From contig JAQFVV010006475.1 of the NCBI GenBank assembly GCA_028023455.1, positions 248,001-312,000 on the forward strand: 64,000 bases of DNA. Reading direction: 5' to 3'. How positions within the stretch are numbered: position 1 is the stretch's first letter; each line of letters starts with the position of its first letter. Under the pieces are notes generated by a model that worked only from the letters and a program-made list of their open reading frames with translations, had not been told where the DNA came from and searched no databases. Made by a program: the position numbers and the translations under genes. Below, one piece after another: positions 60,230 to 64,000 of this stretch. Origin of the DNA: Epiperipatus broadwayi. Its lineage: Eukaryota; Onychophora; Udeonychophora; Euonychophora; Peripatidae.

Positions 60230-60570
60230 CGAGGGACCCGCCTATAAGAAAATTGATAACTCAGCGGGAATCCTCAGATTTTCTAAGAATATAGCAAACT
60301 AAATATAAAAAAACAGATCTGAAGTAAAACTGGTAAACAAATGTGGTCAATGTGAAAGAAGGAAAGGAGGTCAGTATATAAACCTTGCTTCAAACATTTT
60401 GAGGATTATTCCAGATCTTATTCCAATCTTATTCTGTCACTTAATTATTGTAATATTGCTAAAGTAATCAAATCATAGAAGATGACATTTATGGTGTAGA
60501 AAGGCAATAAACTTTCTTTCTGATCCTGAGAATGGTCTATAAAATGCGGGAACACCTGAACTGACAGCCC
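60230..60570 (+). repeat. LTR-like segment (TATA and AATAAA pair)
   Basis: GTATATAAACC near 60,374 and GGCAATAAACTTTC near 60,505 are spaced about 130 bp, as the promoter and polyadenylation signal of an LTR are. The sequence is less AT-rich than its flanks. Ends and partner copy are not visible. Confidence 0.3.
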
Positions 60571-61962
60571 AGTCACAGTAAGAACAAGAGATGCTCAAGA
60601 TTAAATGACCATGCCACTCAACAGAACTTAAAGCAGTAACCGATTTCTGCAAACTTTTAAATGAACATTTAAACTAAATCTCCTAACTTCTCAAAGCTAG
60701 CTAAAATTACTATAAATGGCCTTACTATAAATGGCCAATATTGTTTAAACTAATTTATTTTAAACTTTTCAATTATCAATTCCTAAACTAAAAATGTAAT
60801 TTTATGTTACTATTTAATTTGTAAATCTTGCCCCATTTGATTTAATTTAATCTGATTTAAACTATCTTAATTTTGTTTCATTATTACTAAGCAAAATAAA
60901 GACAAATCTTATCTATAATTTTATATTCTTTTAAAGTTAAGTCTATGCCTATATTATCTTCAATTATTTATTTATGCTATGTTTTATTCAGAACAGAGTT
61001 TATTAATTTTAAATTAATTATTGAGAAATGATTAGATGTTCTCGCACTTATATAATTTGGCATTTATTAGCGCACAAACAAAACTCCTTTCTCAAAGGAG
61101 TAAAATAATATTTATTAATATACATAATTAAGCGATTATAAATACTTAAAGATAGATTTGCTATAAATGATCTAGTTGGTTAAATATTTAGCAGATGTCA
61201 TGAAATACAGCATAAAGTTAGAATTTAATCTTATAATTATCCCAAAATATATGTTGTAGCCCTCCTTAGATTTATATGAGTACCTATATAGATATCTTAG
61301 TAAACTAGAGTCATTATATTTCTTTAATAGCATATTTATAAATGCTAATCTATGAACTGATTTATGGTGTTTTTATGGAAGGAAACTAATGTTTCGCATC
61401 TTAACTTTAGTTATATAATGATGTAGTTAGCAGGAGGAATGTGTTCTTAGGAAGCACATCCATGCCAATACTCCTTGCTGTAGGTTTTTATATGAATAGG
61501 CTTCTGATTTTAATGGCCACCCCATTACTTTTAGTTCAGATAACTATTTTTTATTAAAATGGGCTTTGGTTTTGATGGCCACCCCATTACCATTCTTTAG
61601 GACAGGAGCATAAGGACCAAGGTATATTAGTTGTTCCATCACCCAGACTAAACATCTCTTATTCACAGCAAGTAGTACGGTTGAAGGGAACCGATTACAC
61701 TGTAATGAATCCTGTGAGCAAGCTCACATTTGAGATGCACAGATTCAGATTATGTATTTTATAAATGCCTTGGTATCTGAAGTCTTACTACCCACCATCG
61801 GTTCATCCCGCCATAATAATTCATGTTTCAGCTTTGATTTGAACCAGAATCTAATTTTGTAAGTCCATAATCTATATAGAGAAACGTATTGCTTGTTAAA
61901 TAAAAAGGTTAATTATAATTAATGATAATCACTTCTGCAAATTAACTTAGGCAAATCTAAAT
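60571..61962. other. Unassigned sequence, less AT-rich at 61,380-61,860
   Basis: GGCCACCCCATTAC occurs twice (near 61,519 and 61,579), so an old duplication is present. A small hairpin (CTCCTTTCTCAAAGGAG) lies near 61,084. No reading frame is recognisable. Confidence 0.4.
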
Positions 61963-62350
61963 CTCATTGGCATAGCATAAATAAGGCATAGATGATCATG
62001 AGTGAAACTTGAAATCAATTTCTAAGACTGTAATAATAAACCTCATGAAAATTAAACAAATTGTAATCTATAAATTCATCACCTGTGAGAGATGAAATAT
62101 CTCATTGGCATAGCATAAATAAGGCATAGATGATCATGAGTGAAACTTGAAATCAATTTCTAAGACTGTAATAATAAACCTCATGAAAATTAAACAAATT
62201 GTAATCTATAAATTCATCACCTGTGAGAGATGAAATATCAAATATTTGAATTAATGGCTTGTAACCTATAAAATCATCACCTGCAAGTGAGTTAAAATAT
62301 GAAATATTTGAGTTTATAGCTTGTAAACCTATAAAATCATCATCACCTGC
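61963..62350 (+). repeat. Exact 138-bp tandem duplication plus diverged units
   Basis: 61,963-62,100 and 62,101-62,238 appear identical over 138 bp, starting CTCATTGGCATAGCATAAAT. Two further ~62-70-bp units with TATAAAATCATCACCTGC follow to about 62,350; they are diverged copies of the unit's last part. The minus-strand 71-codon frame at 62,153-62,368 (with a repeated SLAGDDFIG motif) is a by-product of the repeats. Confidence 0.9.
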
Positions 62351-63612
62351 GAGTGAGACAAATTTCACATATTTTACTTGTTTTTTTTATTTTATTTTGG
62401 CTTGTATTAAATTTATTTAAAATATAACTTTGCTTAGTATCTCAATTTTGCTCATTATTCATTAGTTAATTATTGATTATTACTTAGTTATTTATGAATC
62501 ACAATCTAAATTTTGTAATATCTGTTGGTTGGGTCACGTCTATTTACTTATATTATGTGAATATGCCAGTCTTAAATCATAGTCTCATGTTGCACCAATG
62601 TGCTACTGCTGGCACACAAATTAAAGAAATAAGTGTAGCCTGATATATGTAATCCATAAGGTAGTAAATCTTTGAGCGTTAATAAAGTAGCTGAAGTGAG
62701 ATTGAATTCGGGGTCTCAACAACCTCATTTTGATCAGCCTTGGGATGATTTACAAAAATTTTAGATTTTGTTGTGTGAATGCACAAATATGACCATTACA
62801 ATATATATATTAGAGATGATTTGAGATAATAGGTGAAGATGTGACATTTTAGAAGCTTCTGGGGATAAATAAATAGAAGAAACTTAGGGGTAGAGTTGTT
62901 TATCTTATTTCATTTTTTTATCATGTATAATGGAACTGCAGGGGTACACCATATGATGACATGAATATGACTCAGTAGTTGGATGATTTGAACACTATGT
63001 GTCAACCAACTCACAAACAGTCATATCCAAAATTTATTATTTGATGGCACATTTGGGTGCATCAGATGTTACTGAATCAGTAATGGCATATAACAAAGGG
63101 TGTGCCTTTCACTACTGTCAGACCTAGGCCTTTGAATAGAATGCTAAAGATGTCACAATTAAATGCCCAGTTCCAAATCACATCTACTTTTAATATGCTA
63201 ACTCATAATTTACTTACAATATTTCAATATGACTTAGGTTAATGCATATTCATTACATTTCCTTTTTAAGCTCCATTACACCACAGAATTCAAACTCAGG
63301 GAGTTCTTGCAGTCAGCTCTTTTCAGGGATGGACTTATTCAATTATTAACCAAATATGCCTCAATAATTAACCAAATATGCCTATGTATAAGCATATTTA
63401 TAGAAAAATACTGATGATGATCAATTATTTAAAAGAGCAATGCCTATTGATGAGAATGACCACCAAACCTTTAATAGTGTAAATGCCCAATGATGATGAT
63501 CAAACAGAGATCAGATTAGTTTAAACAACTTAATACGTTTATTAACATCATATATAATAAATATTTACAAACAAAAAATAAATAAATAAATAAATATTCA
63601 GTTATCAAGAAT
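62351..63612. other. Unassigned sequence
   Basis: A 26-bp near-duplicate ('attaaccaaatatgcct') lies at 63,330-63,385. Read on the minus strand, GTTAATAAACG near 63,540 looks like an LTR or transcript 3' end. No gene is recognised. Confidence 0.4.
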
Positions 63613-63993
63613 GGTTTTCTATCATTTTGATGTTTTCACACAACAGAAACAAAATAATTTGAAGTATATTATATACAAAATTATATAATTAATAAAATTA
63701 TACATAAAATAAAAAAAAAGAAAAGCAAAATGAGAGTTTGGTTTTCTATCATTTTGATGTTTTCACACAACAGAAACAAAATAATTTGAAGTATATTATA
63801 TACAAAATTATATAATTAATAAAATTATACATAAAATAAAAAAAAAGAAAAGCAAAATGAGAGTTTGGTTTTCTATCATTTTGATGTTTTCACACAACAG
63901 AAACAAAATAATTTGAAGTATATTATATACAAAATTATATAATTAATAAAATTATACATAAAATAAAAAAAAAGAAAAGCAAAATGAGAGTTC
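63613..63993 (+). repeat. Three exact 127-bp tandem repeats
   Basis: GGTTTTCTATCATTTTGATG begins at 63,613, 63,740 and 63,867. The three 127-bp units appear identical, and the array ends just before the window does. Confidence 0.95.
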
Positions 63994-64000
63994 ACTAATT

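Noticed and set aside
62153-62368. Minus-strand frame with repeated SLAGDDFIG motif as a repeat protein
   Set aside because: The motif simply translates the tandem DNA repeat; there is no start context or extension outside it.
63340-63500. CTGATGATGATCA as another hammerhead core
   Set aside because: No GAAA at the required distance; the sequence is a simple GAT repeat.

Overview
The window is strongly AT-rich (by eye about 70-75% A+T) and full of stop codons in every frame. I see no intact host gene, no rRNA and no convincing tRNA gene. What can be recognised is eukaryotic mobile DNA: at least three families of non-LTR retrotransposon (LINE), a Penelope-like retroelement, a Ty3/gypsy retrotransposon, a spliced Merlin-type DNA transposon, a hAT-type DNA transposon with a BED-finger-like protein, and many hairpin, fold-back and tandem repeats. 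This mix (Merlin, Penelope, RTE-like LINEs, a LINE with an SGNH hydrolase domain) points to an invertebrate animal with a large repeat-rich genome. I cannot name the species from the sequence.

Layout: 0-3.4 kb has a ~745-bp direct repeat pair (LTR-like, with a tRNA-like tail). 3.9-6.6 kb has a ~930-bp fold-back element and a ~1.45-kb element with terminal inverted repeats. 7.4-8.3 kb is the first copy of repeat family F2, a head-to-head inverted repeat whose unit carries a hammerhead-ribozyme-like motif. 8.7-9.5 kb is a decayed RTE-like reverse transcriptase (- strand). 10.3-13.1 kb holds three head-to-tail 3' ends of 'LINE-A' (- strand). The third is split by a complete 6.2-kb 'LINE-B' (+ strand, L1/Tx1-like, 13,133-19,376) flanked by a 14-bp target duplication. 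19.8-20.9 kb is the best F2 copy, flanked by a perfect 12-bp duplication. 22.2-23.1 kb has a diverged F2 relative (F3) and another RTE-like fragment. 24.3 kb has a 199-bp near-perfect hairpin. 26.2-26.9 kb is a satellite-like array with higher-order structure. 27-40 kb is a gene desert with one 338-bp MITE. 40.5-45.3 kb is the longest LINE-A copy, with a decayed SGNH (esterase) domain, endonuclease and reverse transcriptase, interrupted by F2 copy c. 45.4-48.5 kb has an F3 repeat and an RTE-like 'LINE-C'. 48.6-50.0 kb is the hAT element. 50.6-51.8 kb has a LINE 3' end followed by a Penelope-like RT fragment, into which a 3.59-kb Merlin element (51,806-55,392) inserted with an 8-bp target duplication. 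55.5-57.7 kb is a decayed Ty3/gypsy pol with a polypurine tract and the start of a 3' LTR. The remainder is AT-rich with an LTR-like segment near 60.4 kb and exact tandem repeats at 62.0 and 63.6 kb.

No genes here act together in a pathway; the relationships are insertion histories. The most interesting signal is the F2/F3 repeat superfamily. Its ~440-480-bp unit has a CUGAUGA...GAAA...GUC arrangement. Stems I and II keep pairing through sequence changes between copies, and stem III is a very short palindrome, the form seen in hammerheads of Penelope-like elements and animal retrozymes. All coding regions found are broken, so the window looks like a transposon graveyard with a few comparatively recent insertions (LINE-B, Merlin, F2b, the 199-bp hairpin).
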